15,965 bases of DNA from Pyrinomonadaceae bacterium (GCA_014379795.1 JACMLC010000618.1:1-15965), one strand, 5' to 3'; counted from the first letter of the stretch, positions 1-7,822 are shown. Numbers and translations: made by a program. Notes: a model not told the origin generated them from the sequence alone.

Positions 1-291
1 GAGTTGTACATCTTCAATAGCATCTCCTTCCGCCTTCATCCTTGCTCTACCCGCCCGCTACCGCAGGCGGTTCTGACCTGTGGCTACCCTCAATCGCAAG
101 CCGCTATAATCACTCCAAATCATCACATGTACTTGACGGGAGCAGGCGTCAGCAGGCTTCGGCGTTTCGTTCGCCGTGGGTGAACTGAGCAATTCGGAAG
201 AAGTGAGCAATTCGGAAGAAGACGCCATGCTGATTTTTAAGTAAGTTATGCCTTGCAAATCGCCTCTGGCACTAAAACAGGACACAACCCA
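1..291. other. Left-edge non-coding region with tandem repeat
   Basis: I see no convincing gene here. A minus-strand reading frame runs through it but has no family resemblance and overlaps the cupin gene. The region holds a short GC inverted repeat (CCGCC at 51-55 with GGCGG at 66-70, no following T-run, so not a terminator), an isolated TATAAT at 105-110 without a convincing -35 box, and an 18-bp perfect tandem repeat at 186-221. It probably contains the cupin gene's upstream region. Confidence 0.5.
186..221. repeat. 18-bp perfect tandem repeat, two copies
   Basis: The unit TGAGCAATTCGGAAGAAG occurs at 186-203 and again immediately at 204-221 with no mismatch. It lies about 70 bp upstream of the cupin start. 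It could be a recent slippage duplication or a paired protein-binding site. A diverged look-alike (AGCAAT, then AAGAAGAC a few bases on) occurs near 10317-10334, upstream of the hairpin-rich region. Confidence 0.8.
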
Positions 292-627
292 ATGAACACT
301 ACTGCTACGGAGGAGAGTGTAGCTACACTTGATCCTCTGAAAATTGCACCTCAAAACTTTCGGCTGCTGTTGGAAAACAGGCATGTGCGTGTCTTTGACG
401 TGACCATCAGACCGGGCGAAAAGATTGCCATGCACTCCAACGGGCCGTCGGTCATTTACGTCATCAACAACGGGCGCTTAAAGCATACTTATCCGGATGG
501 CAAAGTACGCGAAACTGACGCCGTCTCCGGAACGGTAATCTGGGACGACGCCGAGACGCACGAGTCGGAAAATGTCGGAGAGTCTGACATTCATTCATTA
601 AAAATCGAATTGCTGCAAGAGCTATAG
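292..627 (+). CDS. Small single-domain cupin-fold protein
   Basis: A 111-residue protein whose core (residues ~28-108) reads as one beta-barrel cupin. The segment PGEKIAMHSNGPSVIYVINNG (41-61) matches the first cupin motif, but the usual HxH is reduced to a single His48 followed by Asn50. His90 and Glu91/93 (THESEN) supply the second motif. With part of the metal set missing, it may be a weak metal binder or a ligand-binding/sensor cupin rather than a classical dioxygenase. I chose the ATG at 292 because homology-like sequence begins after it; an in-frame TTG at 253 would add 13 residues, and neither start has a strong ribosome-binding site. No signal peptide is seen, so it should be cytoplasmic. 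It sits 130 bp before the methyltransferase genes on the same strand; whether it is co-transcribed is unclear. Confidence 0.75.
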   Translation: MNTTATEESVATLDPLKIAPQNFRLLLENRHVRVFDVTIRPGEKIAMHSNGPSVIYVINNGRLKHTYPDGKVRETDAVSGTVIWDDAETHESENVGESDIHSLKIELLQEL

Positions 628-757
628 AGGCAAGCGGGAAATGAGCAGAGGGCGTGAGCCTCATTCGTCACATGCTGCTCCTCCTCCGGCGCCTATCACC
701 TTTCTTCAAACAGTATGACGGCGTGACCAGTAGCCCATTTAACCGAAAGGGCTGGCA

Positions 758-1792
758 ATGGCAACTCCACAGATTCGCAAAGACACAGAGCAGTTATCTT
801 CGGCAATGATGTTGCGTGAAATGCTGTGTGGCTTCTGGGTGTCACAATCAATCTACGTCGCCGCCAGGATTGGCGTGGCAGACCTGCTTAAAGATGGCCC
901 GCAGAGTTGTGAGCATTTAGCTGAAAGAGCCGGAGTTGATGCGGGCGCGCTGTACAGAGTGATGCGGACGCTTGCTAGCTATGGCCTGTTTGAGGAGAGC
1001 GAGCCGCAATGCTTTGGCTTGACGCCGCTCGGCAGTCTTCTCCAAACAAGCGTGCCGATGTCGCTCCGCTCGCTGGCAATCTGGAACGGCGAGGTGTCCT
1101 TTAAGGCATGGGGAGACGCGTTGCACGCGGTCGAAACAGGGCAGCCCACGACGCGCCGCGTCCTTGGCATGAACCTCTTCGACTATCTGGGGCAAAAACC
1201 GGAGGTCGGCCAAATCTTCAACGACGCGATGAGCGGGCTGGCAACACAGGTTTCTCAAGCGGTGGTGTCCGCTTACGACTTTTCAGGAGCGGGCAAAGTG
1301 GTTGATATAGGCGGCGGGCAGGGCACACTGCTCGGAGCCATTCTGCGCGTCTATCCGGAGATGCATGCCATTGTCTTCGATGCACCTGCGGTGGTCGAGG
1401 GCGCTAACCGGCGGCTCGAAGCCATGAGCCTCGCAGAGCGTTGCCAAGTCGTGGGCGGAGACTTTTTCGAGCGCGTGCCGGAGGGCGGCGACACCTATCT
1501 ACTCTCTTCCGTGCTGCACGATTGGGATGATGAAAACAGCTTGCTTATCTTGCGCAACTGTCGCCGCGCGATGAGGCAAAACGGCAAGCTCCTGCTGATC
1601 GAGTGTGTGATTCCGCATTCTTCCGGGCCAGATTTCAGCAAGCTGCTCGACCTGCAAATGCTCGTCGTCACGGGCGGGCGTGAGCGTACAGAGGAGCAGT
1701 TCCGAACGCTTCTCTCAGCGGCGGGTTTTGAGGTGAAGCGCATCATTTCGACAGCCGTTCCCGAACGCATTATCGAAGCCGTAGCGGTCTAA
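758..1792 (+). CDS. SAM-dependent O-methyltransferase, family 2 (copy 1)
   Basis: A 344-residue enzyme of the Methyltransf_2 type (acetylserotonin / hydroxyneurosporene / plant caffeate O-methyltransferase fold). Residues ~20-105 form the N-terminal winged-helix dimerisation domain (YVAARIGVADLLKDGP, then a helix-turn-helix-like LYRVMRTLASYGLF). The Rossmann domain follows with the SAM glycine loop VVDIGGGQG at 181-189, the acidic FDAP at 207-210 and GDFFERVP at 234-241. LLSSVLHDWDDE (248-259) carries the catalytic-base His254 expected for transfer of methyl to a hydroxyl. The C-terminus LLDLQMLVVTGGRERTEEQF is the usual family ending. The family methylates phenolic, enolic or alcohol oxygens on small molecules; the substrate cannot be read from sequence. 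AAAGG lies about 8 bases before the ATG. The next gene, a paralogue, starts 14 bp after the stop, so the two are almost certainly co-transcribed. Confidence 0.9.
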   Translation: MATPQIRKDTEQLSSAMMLREMLCGFWVSQSIYVAARIGVADLLKDGPQSCEHLAERAGVDAGALYRVMRTLASYGLFEESEPQCFGLTPLGSLLQTSVPMSLRSLAIWNGEVSFKAWGDALHAVETGQPTTRRVLGMNLFDYLGQKPEVGQIFNDAMSGLATQVSQAVVSAYDFSGAGKVVDIGGGQGTLLGAILRVYPEMHAIVFDAPAVVEGANRRLEAMSLAERCQVVGGDFFERVPEGGDTYLLSSVLHDWDDENSLLILRNCRRAMRQNGKLLLIECVIPHSSGPDFSKLLDLQMLVVTGGRERTEEQFRTLLSAAGFEVKRIISTAVPERIIEAVAV

Positions 1793-1806
1793 GACAAACA
1801 TTTATT

Positions 1807-2886
1807 ATGAGTAGTCCAACGAGAGCAGACACGTCTTTTGATTCCAAACAGGCGCAGCAGATGCCGTCTGTGCCGCCGCAGATGGCTCTGGCACGCCTGA
1901 TGACCGGCTATGCGGTCGCGCAGCTTATCTATGTCGCAGCAAAGCTCGGCCTCGCAGACCTGCTTAAAGACGGCCCGCAAAGTATTGATGAATTAGCGCG
2001 CCTGACAGAGACGGATAAAAACTCGCTTTACAGGGTGATGCGTGGTCTGGTCGCGGCCGGGGTTTTTCAGGAGAACGACGCCACAGGCTTTGAGTTGTCA
2101 GCGGTCGGGCAATGCCTCTGCACGGGCGTTCCCGGCTCAATGAGCGCGATGGCTCTGTGCAGTGACGAGTCTTATTTTGTTTGGGGTCATCTGCTGCACA
2201 CTGTAAAGACGGGCGAAACGGCTTTCAATCACCTCTACGACATGGATCGTTACCAGTATCTCAGAGAGCATCCGGAGGCGGCGGCAAAGTTTCATGCGGC
2301 GATGTCAGGTCTGTCTGCGCAGATAGCCGAAGCTGTGGTAAAGCTCTACGACCTTTCGACTTTCGACAAGGTGATTGATGTCGGCGGCGGGAGCGGAACG
2401 CTGCTCTTGACACTGCTGCGCGCTCATCCATCGCTGCGCGGTGTTCTCTTCGACCAGCCCGCGGTGGTTGAAGAGGCCACAGAACAATTCGCCAAAGAGC
2501 CAATCGCCGCACTTGCCAAACGATGCGAAGTAGTCGCGGGCGATTTCCTGACCTCAGTTCCGGCGGGCGGAGACGCCTACCTGCTCTCTCACGTTCTGCA
2601 TAATTGGGACGACGAAAACTGCCGAAGCATTCTCCGTAACTGCCGCGCCGCGATGGGTGAGCAAAGCAAGCTGTTGTTAATAGAGATCGTCTTACCGGGA
2701 CGCCTCAATCAATCGCCTATGACTTATCCAATCGTCATGACAGACCTGCAAATGCTGGTTATGACGGGCGGGCGTGAGCGCACGGAGCCGGAGTTTCGCG
2801 CCCTCTTGCAAGACGCCGGTTTTGAATTGCAGCGCGTCATCCAAACTCGCGGGTTGGATAGTTTGATTGAATGTGTCCCCGTTTAG
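1807..2886 (+). CDS. SAM-dependent O-methyltransferase, family 2 (copy 2)
   Basis: A 359-residue paralogue of the preceding gene, sharing long near-identical runs (YVAAKLGLADLLKDGPQS in the dimerisation domain, LHNWDDEN and MTGGRERTEPEF later), so the pair arose by tandem duplication followed by divergence. Key sites are the SAM loop VIDVGGGSGT (189-198), FDQPAVVE (215-222), GDFLTSVP (245-252) and HNWDDE with the likely catalytic His265 at 265-270. It differs from copy 1 by a longer N-terminus rich in Ser/Gln, by insertions around 228-238 and 299-308, and by Asn instead of Asp after the catalytic His. The ATG at 1807 has no recognisable Shine-Dalgarno; translation may be coupled to the upstream stop 14 bp away. 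Divergent pockets suggest two substrates, or two positions on the same one. Cytoplasmic. Confidence 0.9.
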   Translation: MSSPTRADTSFDSKQAQQMPSVPPQMALARLMTGYAVAQLIYVAAKLGLADLLKDGPQSIDELARLTETDKNSLYRVMRGLVAAGVFQENDATGFELSAVGQCLCTGVPGSMSAMALCSDESYFVWGHLLHTVKTGETAFNHLYDMDRYQYLREHPEAAAKFHAAMSGLSAQIAEAVVKLYDLSTFDKVIDVGGGSGTLLLTLLRAHPSLRGVLFDQPAVVEEATEQFAKEPIAALAKRCEVVAGDFLTSVPAGGDAYLLSHVLHNWDDENCRSILRNCRAAMGEQSKLLLIEIVLPGRLNQSPMTYPIVMTDLQMLVMTGGRERTEPEFRALLQDAGFELQRVIQTRGLDSLIECVPV

Positions 2887-2931
2887 CCGCGAGGTCTTCG
2901 CGCCAGCATCAATTCTGAGTGAGGTGAGGTG

Positions 2932-3993
2932 ATGGGCAAAGCACAAGATAACAAAAGCGCAAGCCGCCTCCGGCGTTGGAGCAGGCGGCTGCTGAAGATC
3001 GCGATTTACGGCATCTCAGGAGTGTTCGTCATCATCCTGATTTTGATTACGGTGACTATCGGTTGGCGTCCCTTCTTCGGTCCCAAATCAAGAGCTTTGG
3101 TTGATCGAAAGTTTGAAGCGACAGAGGCGCGGCTGGCGCGCGGACAGTATCTAACCGAAGGCCCGCTGCATTGCTTCCAGTGCCATTCCGAGCCGGATCA
3201 TGCGACTCCCGGCGCACCCGCCCTGGCAGGCACCAAGGGAGGCGGGCGCATCTGGAAGGAAGAAGGCTTCCCGTGGCTGGTCACGCCTAACATCACGCCT
3301 GATAAAGAGACAGGCGCGGGCAACTGGACTGACGACATGATGGCGCGCGCCATCCGTGAAGGCGTCGGCCATGACGGGCGCGCGCTCTTTCCGTTGATGC
3401 CATACAAGTCATTCAGTCATTTGTCGGATGAGGATTTGGCTTCGGTGATTGCTTATGTGCGTTCGATAGAGCCAGTCCGCACCGATCTGCCGAAAACAAA
3501 AGCGCCCTTTGCTTTCTGGCTGCTGGGCAATGTCTTTCCGGAGCCGCTCACGACGCCCGTGCCGCAACCGGATGTCTCGACTCCCGTCAAACGCGGCGAG
3601 TATCTGGCGCAGGTCAGCGATTGCGCCGGTTGCCATACGCCCAGAGGCAGAATGACTCCGACGATTCCGGGGATGGAGTTTGCGGGGGGCAATGTTTTCG
3701 GTCAGGGAGACAAGACGGTAGCCGTCGCCAACATTACCCCTGACGCTTCCGGCATCTCTTATTACGATGAAGCGCTCTTTCTTCAGGTCATGCGGACAGG
3801 CCACGTCAAGGCGCGTCGGCTCGACCCCGTGATGCCTTGGGTCTACCTGCGCAACATGACGGATGAGGACATGACCTCCCTCTATGCCTACTTGCGCACA
3901 CTGAAGCCCGTGTCTCACGTCGTAGATAACACCGAACCGCCGACCGACTGCCGCTTGTGCAAGCAAAAGCACGGCTACGGCGACCGCAACTGA
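2932..3993 (+). CDS. Membrane-anchored dihaem cytochrome c
   Basis: A 353-residue protein with a basic N-terminus (RLRRWSRRLLK) and one hydrophobic segment at ~22-45, acting as signal anchor, so the haem domains should face the periplasm. Two class I cytochrome c domains follow: haem site CFQCH at 81-85 with likely axial Met156 (FPLMPY), and CAGCH at 231-235 with likely axial Met301 (PVMPW). The two halves resemble each other (TPNITPD / VANITPD), as in cytochrome subunits of membrane alcohol, aldehyde and N-heterocycle dehydrogenases. The C-terminal tail carries a further CxxC, CRLCKQKHG (340-348), ending in Lys rather than His. The start is the ATG at 2932 behind a GAGGTGAGGTG stretch; the GTG directly before it is also possible. 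The gene lies 45 bp after a methyltransferase and 138 bp before the Mo-hydroxylase FAD gene, suggesting it accepts electrons from that enzyme or its quinone partner. Confidence 0.88.
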   Translation: MGKAQDNKSASRLRRWSRRLLKIAIYGISGVFVIILILITVTIGWRPFFGPKSRALVDRKFEATEARLARGQYLTEGPLHCFQCHSEPDHATPGAPALAGTKGGGRIWKEEGFPWLVTPNITPDKETGAGNWTDDMMARAIREGVGHDGRALFPLMPYKSFSHLSDEDLASVIAYVRSIEPVRTDLPKTKAPFAFWLLGNVFPEPLTTPVPQPDVSTPVKRGEYLAQVSDCAGCHTPRGRMTPTIPGMEFAGGNVFGQGDKTVAVANITPDASGISYYDEALFLQVMRTGHVKARRLDPVMPWVYLRNMTDEDMTSLYAYLRTLKPVSHVVDNTEPPTDCRLCKQKHGYGDRN

Positions 3994-4131
3994 CGGCAGA
4001 TAACACAAGTCAGGAGAGATTGCACACAGAGGGGAAGAGGCGCAGGGAGCTTTGGATGGGCCGAATGTCCGGCTTTGAAATTTCTCTCTGGGGCCTGCCT
4101 GTCATCTCGCGGTGAAGTGAAAGAGTTCTAC

Positions 4132-5019
4132 ATGAAGCCTCCGCCATTCGATTATTACGACCCAACCGTGCTCGCAGATGCTCTACAGTTGTTGGCTGAG
4201 CACGGGCGCGACATAAAAATTCTGGCTGGCGGACAGAGCTTGTTACAGCTTCTCAATTACAGGCTCATCAGGCCACCTGCGTTGCTCGACATTAATCGGG
4301 TCGCGGAGCTTCATCTCTTAGAGCAAGATGCGGAAGGTCTGAAGGTCGGCGCGACCATCCGGCAAAGCGAGCTGGAAAAATTTCCGGGCTTAGCGGAAAT
4401 CAATCCGCTACTGGCCGAAGCCTTGCCGTGGATCGGTCACTTTCAGACGCGTAATCGCGGCACAGTCTGCGGCAGTCTCGCAAACGCAGACCCGGCAGCC
4501 GAACTGCCCGCCGTGTCCCTCACGCTTGAAGCCAGACTCACGCTTGAGCGCAATGGCGGACAGCGCGTGGTGTCTTCCCGAAAATTTTTCAAAGCGGCGT
4601 TGACCACCGTTCTTGAGCCTGAAGAGATGCTGACGCATGTGTCGTTTCCCGCTTGGAATTACGGCGACGGGTGGGCGCTTGAGCAAGTGGCGCGCAGGCC
4701 GCAGGATTTCGCCTTGGTGGGCGTCGTTGTACTGCTCACTCCGGCTGAAGGGGCTTGCGCACGCGCACGCATCACAGTCTTTGGCACGGGTTATCCTCCG
4801 GCGCGTTGCGAAGCCGCAGAGAGTTTCTTAAACGGCAATGCCTGGTCTGCCTCCCTGCTGGATGAAGCGGTCGCGCGCGTGCGCACGGAGACGAAGGCGC
4901 GCAGCGATGCTCAGGCCACATCAGAATACAGGCGACACGTGGCTGGAACTCTGGCCGGTCGCGCGCTGCTGCGTGCGGCTCAGCGTGCGGGACTAACGCG
5001 GGAGGATCGTCATGGATAG
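4132..5019 (+). CDS. FAD-binding subunit of a molybdenum hydroxylase (CoxM-like)
   Basis: A 295-residue protein of the xanthine dehydrogenase / CO dehydrogenase medium-subunit family (FAD_binding_5 plus CO_deh_flav_C). The flavin-binding signatures are both visible: ILAGGQSLLQLL at 30-41 and TVCGSLANADPAAELPA at 111-127. The C-terminal domain (~180-285) includes RRPQDFALVGV and the family-typical GTGYPPARCEAAE. It passes electrons from the [2Fe-2S] centres to an acceptor via FAD. I chose the ATG at 4132 because family homology starts at MKPPPFDYY and GTGAAGTGAAAG precedes it; an upstream TTG at 4075 would add 19 unrelated residues. No export signal is present, so it should be cytoplasmic. The stop lies inside the next gene (8-bp overlap), so expression is coupled and a complex is expected. 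Confidence 0.9.
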   Translation: MKPPPFDYYDPTVLADALQLLAEHGRDIKILAGGQSLLQLLNYRLIRPPALLDINRVAELHLLEQDAEGLKVGATIRQSELEKFPGLAEINPLLAEALPWIGHFQTRNRGTVCGSLANADPAAELPAVSLTLEARLTLERNGGQRVVSSRKFFKAALTTVLEPEEMLTHVSFPAWNYGDGWALEQVARRPQDFALVGVVVLLTPAEGACARARITVFGTGYPPARCEAAESFLNGNAWSASLLDEAVARVRTETKARSDAQATSEYRRHVAGTLAGRALLRAAQRAGLTREDRHG

Positions 5020-7822
5020 ACGGCGGATACAGTTGACGGTCAACGGGCAGGAAAAACAGGCGGACATTTACACGCGCCTGACGTTGGCCGACCTGCTGCG
5101 CGACAAGTTGGACCTGACGGGCACGCATCTTGGATGCGAGCATGGGTTTTGCGGCGCATGCACGGTGCTGCTTGACGGCGAAGCTGTGCGCTCCTGCCTA
5201 GCCTTAGCCGTGCAGGCGAACGGGCGCGCGGTGACGACCGTCGAGGGTTTGGCAGACGGCAACCATCTCTCAAGATTACAGGCAGCTTTTCAAAATCAAA
5301 ACGGCTTGCAGTGCGGCTTTTGTACCCCCGGCTTTTTGATCTCGGCGACAGCCTTTCTCGCACGCGCTGACAATACGACAGAGCAGGAAGTCAGAAAGGC
5401 TTTGAGCGGTAATCTCTGCCGCTGTACTGGCTATAAAGGCATCGTGCAGGCCGTCCTTGAAGCCTCGCGCGAGGAGCCGCTCAAGCAAGAGCCGTCACAG
5501 CCTGCGTGTGCCGGATGCATCGGAGCAGCCATTGACCGCTCGGAAGATAACCGCCTGCTTCAGGGCAGGGGAGTTTACACTGCGGACATACGTTTGCCGG
5601 GTTTGGCTCACGCGGCGGTGCTGCGCACTAAGCATGCACGCGCGCGTATCGTGCGGCTTGACGCAGACGCCGCGCGTCGCGCCCCCGGCGTGCTTGCCCT
5701 TCTGACCTTCGCGGACATCGCGGACATCGCCAAGCAGCTTCCTCAAGTTCAACCTCATCCGTCCTTAAACTCGCGTCAGCCTTATCCGTTGGTGCGCGAC
5801 GTGGTGCGCTACGCGGGCGAGCCGCTGGCAATCGTGGTCGCAGAGAATAGATACCTGGCTGAAGATGCGCTGGATTTAATCGAAGCGGAATATGAGGTGC
5901 TGACGGCGGCGATTGATCTGGAAAGCGCACTGCGCGACGCGGGCAATCGCGTGCATGATGACTTGCCGGACAACATCGCCGGACGCTTTGGGCAGGAGGT
6001 CGGCAATGTCGAGCAGGCGCTCAAAGAATCTCATACGGTCATCAAGGAACGACTTACGATTGGACGCGTCAGCGCGCAGCCGATGGAAACGCGCGCCATC
6101 ACAGCTTCTTACGAGGCTGGGAAATTGACCGTCTGGCTCACCTCTCAATCGCCGCACATGACGCGGCGCGTGATGGCCGGGCAGCTTAATCTGCCGCTCG
6201 AAGATGTGCATCTGATTGCGCCTGACATAGGAGGCGGCTTCGGCCCAAAAAATCGTTATTATCCCGAATACACTTTAGTCCCTTTGCTCGCCATGCAACT
6301 GGGTCGTCCCGTGTCATGGGTCGAGGACAGGCGAGAGAGTTTTACCGCGACTTATCACGCGCGCGAACAGGTGCATGAGGTGACGCTTGGGCTGGCTGAG
6401 GACGGGACGATCTTGGCGCTGCGCGACCACTATCTTTACGATCAGGGCGCATACAGTCCAATCGGAGTGGTCGTGCCGCACGTGACCTCCGTCAGCATCC
6501 CCGGCCCCTATCGCGTTCCCGCTTACGAAGTCGAATGCACGATGGTCTACACCAACAAGACTCCGGGCGCTCCTTATCGCGGAGCGGGCAAGCCGCAGGC
6601 GGCTTTCGTCATCGAACGCATGCTGGACTTTGGAGCGCAAAAGCTGAACCTCGACCCGGTTGAAATCCGTCGCCGCAATTTAATCAAGCCGGAAGAGTTT
6701 CCCTATCACACGCAGATGATTGATATGGATGAAACCGAGGTGATTTATGACAGCGGTAACTATCAAGAGTGCTTAGCGCGCACGCTGGAACTCATCGGCT
6801 ACAACGATTTTCCAAAAGAGCAAGCTCAGGCCAGACACGCGCAGCGACTGACGGGCATCGGCGTCGCCTGCTATACGACGAAGACCGGGCGCGGCCCGTT
6901 TGAAGGCGCACGCGTGCGCGTCGAACCTGACGGTCGTGTGTTCGTCTATTCCGGCGTCTCGGCTCAAGGTCAAGGCCATCAAACAACGCTGGCGCAGGTC
7001 TGCGCAGAGTATCTGGGGGTTCGCTTTTCAGATGTCTCCGTCAAGAACGGTGATACCTCGGACATTGAAAAAAGCATAGGGACGTACAACGCACGTGTCG
7101 CTGTGATGGCGGGCAATGCGGTGGCGATGGCTGCGCAGGCTGTGCGCGAAAAAGCGATTCAGGCGGCGGCTGAAATCTTCGCGGTCGCGCCCGATGCGTT
7201 AGAGATAACGAACGGAGTAATTCGCGTCTCGCGCGCTCCTGAGCGGAACATGACGCTCGGCCAGATAGCGCAATCTCTGAACGGCCACTCCGCGCAAACT
7301 GCTCCGGCTGGCGATGCCTCAAGCGGGTTGGAGGAGACTCGCTATTTTGAGAACAACCAACCCCCTTATGCCAGTGGGACGTACGCAGTGGTGATTGAAC
7401 TGGACCGGCAGACCGGCAGCGTCCAGGTACTGCGACATGCCTTAGTACATGATTGCGGAATCATGATTAACCCGCGCATCGTCGAAGGCCAGATTTACGG
7501 CGGAGTCGCGCAAGGAATCAGTGAAACTCTCCTCGAAGAATTCTGCTATGACGAAGCCGGAGTACCTCTCTCGGATTCGTATAAGACCTATCTGTTGCCC
7601 AACGCCGCGATGATTCCGACGCTCATGCTGGATCATGTGGAAACGCCGAGTCCCTTCAATCCGCTGGGCGTCAAAGGCGCTGGCGAAGGCGGAACTGTGC
7701 CGGTGGCCGCCGCCATTGTCTCTGCCATTGAAAACGCTCTTGGCGGAGCCGTTCGCCTGCGGCGTCGGCCTGTGCATGCCGTAGACCTCCAAGCATTGAT
7801 GCGCGCCGGTGAAAGTCTTTGA
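5012..7822 (+). CDS. Fused [2Fe-2S] and molybdopterin subunit of a xanthine dehydrogenase-family hydroxylase
   Basis: A 936-residue fusion. Residues 1-~155 are the small iron-sulfur subunit, with a plant-type cluster (Cys42, 47, 50, 62) and a second cluster in the four-helix domain (Cys101, 104, 136, 138; QCGFCTPG and NLCRCTGY). After a linker (~155-172) comes the Mo-cofactor part: GGGFGPK at 408-414, the substrate-loop segment PYRGAGK at 521-527, AQGQGHQTT at 651-659, SIGTYNAR at 688-695, DCGIMINPRIVEGQ at 814-827 and GVKGAGEGG at 886-894, where Glu892 is the expected catalytic base. The loop lacks the AYxCSFR of true aerobic CO dehydrogenase and resembles the AYRGAGR of form II proteins, so oxidation of an aldehyde or N-heteroaromatic compound is more likely than CO oxidation. 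Fe-S/Mo fusion resembles the aldehyde oxidoreductase (Mop) of Desulfovibrio gigas, but here a FAD subunit is encoded next door. No Tat signal; cytoplasmic. Confidence 0.93.
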   Translation: MDRRRIQLTVNGQEKQADIYTRLTLADLLRDKLDLTGTHLGCEHGFCGACTVLLDGEAVRSCLALAVQANGRAVTTVEGLADGNHLSRLQAAFQNQNGLQCGFCTPGFLISATAFLARADNTTEQEVRKALSGNLCRCTGYKGIVQAVLEASREEPLKQEPSQPACAGCIGAAIDRSEDNRLLQGRGVYTADIRLPGLAHAAVLRTKHARARIVRLDADAARRAPGVLALLTFADIADIAKQLPQVQPHPSLNSRQPYPLVRDVVRYAGEPLAIVVAENRYLAEDALDLIEAEYEVLTAAIDLESALRDAGNRVHDDLPDNIAGRFGQEVGNVEQALKESHTVIKERLTIGRVSAQPMETRAITASYEAGKLTVWLTSQSPHMTRRVMAGQLNLPLEDVHLIAPDIGGGFGPKNRYYPEYTLVPLLAMQLGRPVSWVEDRRESFTATYHAREQVHEVTLGLAEDGTILALRDHYLYDQGAYSPIGVVVPHVTSVSIPGPYRVPAYEVECTMVYTNKTPGAPYRGAGKPQAAFVIERMLDFGAQKLNLDPVEIRRRNLIKPEEFPYHTQMIDMDETEVIYDSGNYQECLARTLELIGYNDFPKEQAQARHAQRLTGIGVACYTTKTGRGPFEGARVRVEPDGRVFVYSGVSAQGQGHQTTLAQVCAEYLGVRFSDVSVKNGDTSDIEKSIGTYNARVAVMAGNAVAMAAQAVREKAIQAAAEIFAVAPDALEITNGVIRVSRAPERNMTLGQIAQSLNGHSAQTAPAGDASSGLEETRYFENNQPPYASGTYAVVIELDRQTGSVQVLRHALVHDCGIMINPRIVEGQIYGGVAQGISETLLEEFCYDEAGVPLSDSYKTYLLPNAAMIPTLMLDHVETPSPFNPLGVKGAGEGGTVPVAAAIVSAIENALGGAVRLRRRPVHAVDLQALMRAGESL

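Noticed and set aside
105..110. Perfect TATAAT as a promoter
   Set aside because: No -35-like sequence lies 16-18 bases upstream and the nearest plausible gene starts about 180 bp away, so the hexamer alone is not enough.
58..435. 125-codon minus-strand frame at the left edge
   Set aside because: It overlaps the start of the cupin gene, has no homology-like features, and its Ser/Leu repeat is merely the translated 18-bp tandem repeat.
3409..4008. 199-codon open reading frame on the minus strand
   Set aside because: It is fully opposite the second half of the cytochrome c gene, with no recognisable domain and no good ribosome-binding site.
5012..7822. Annotation as aerobic carbon monoxide dehydrogenase large subunit
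   Set aside because: The copper-coordinating Cys loop of form I CoxL is missing and the subunit is fused to the Fe-S domain, so only the broader xanthine dehydrogenase family can be claimed.
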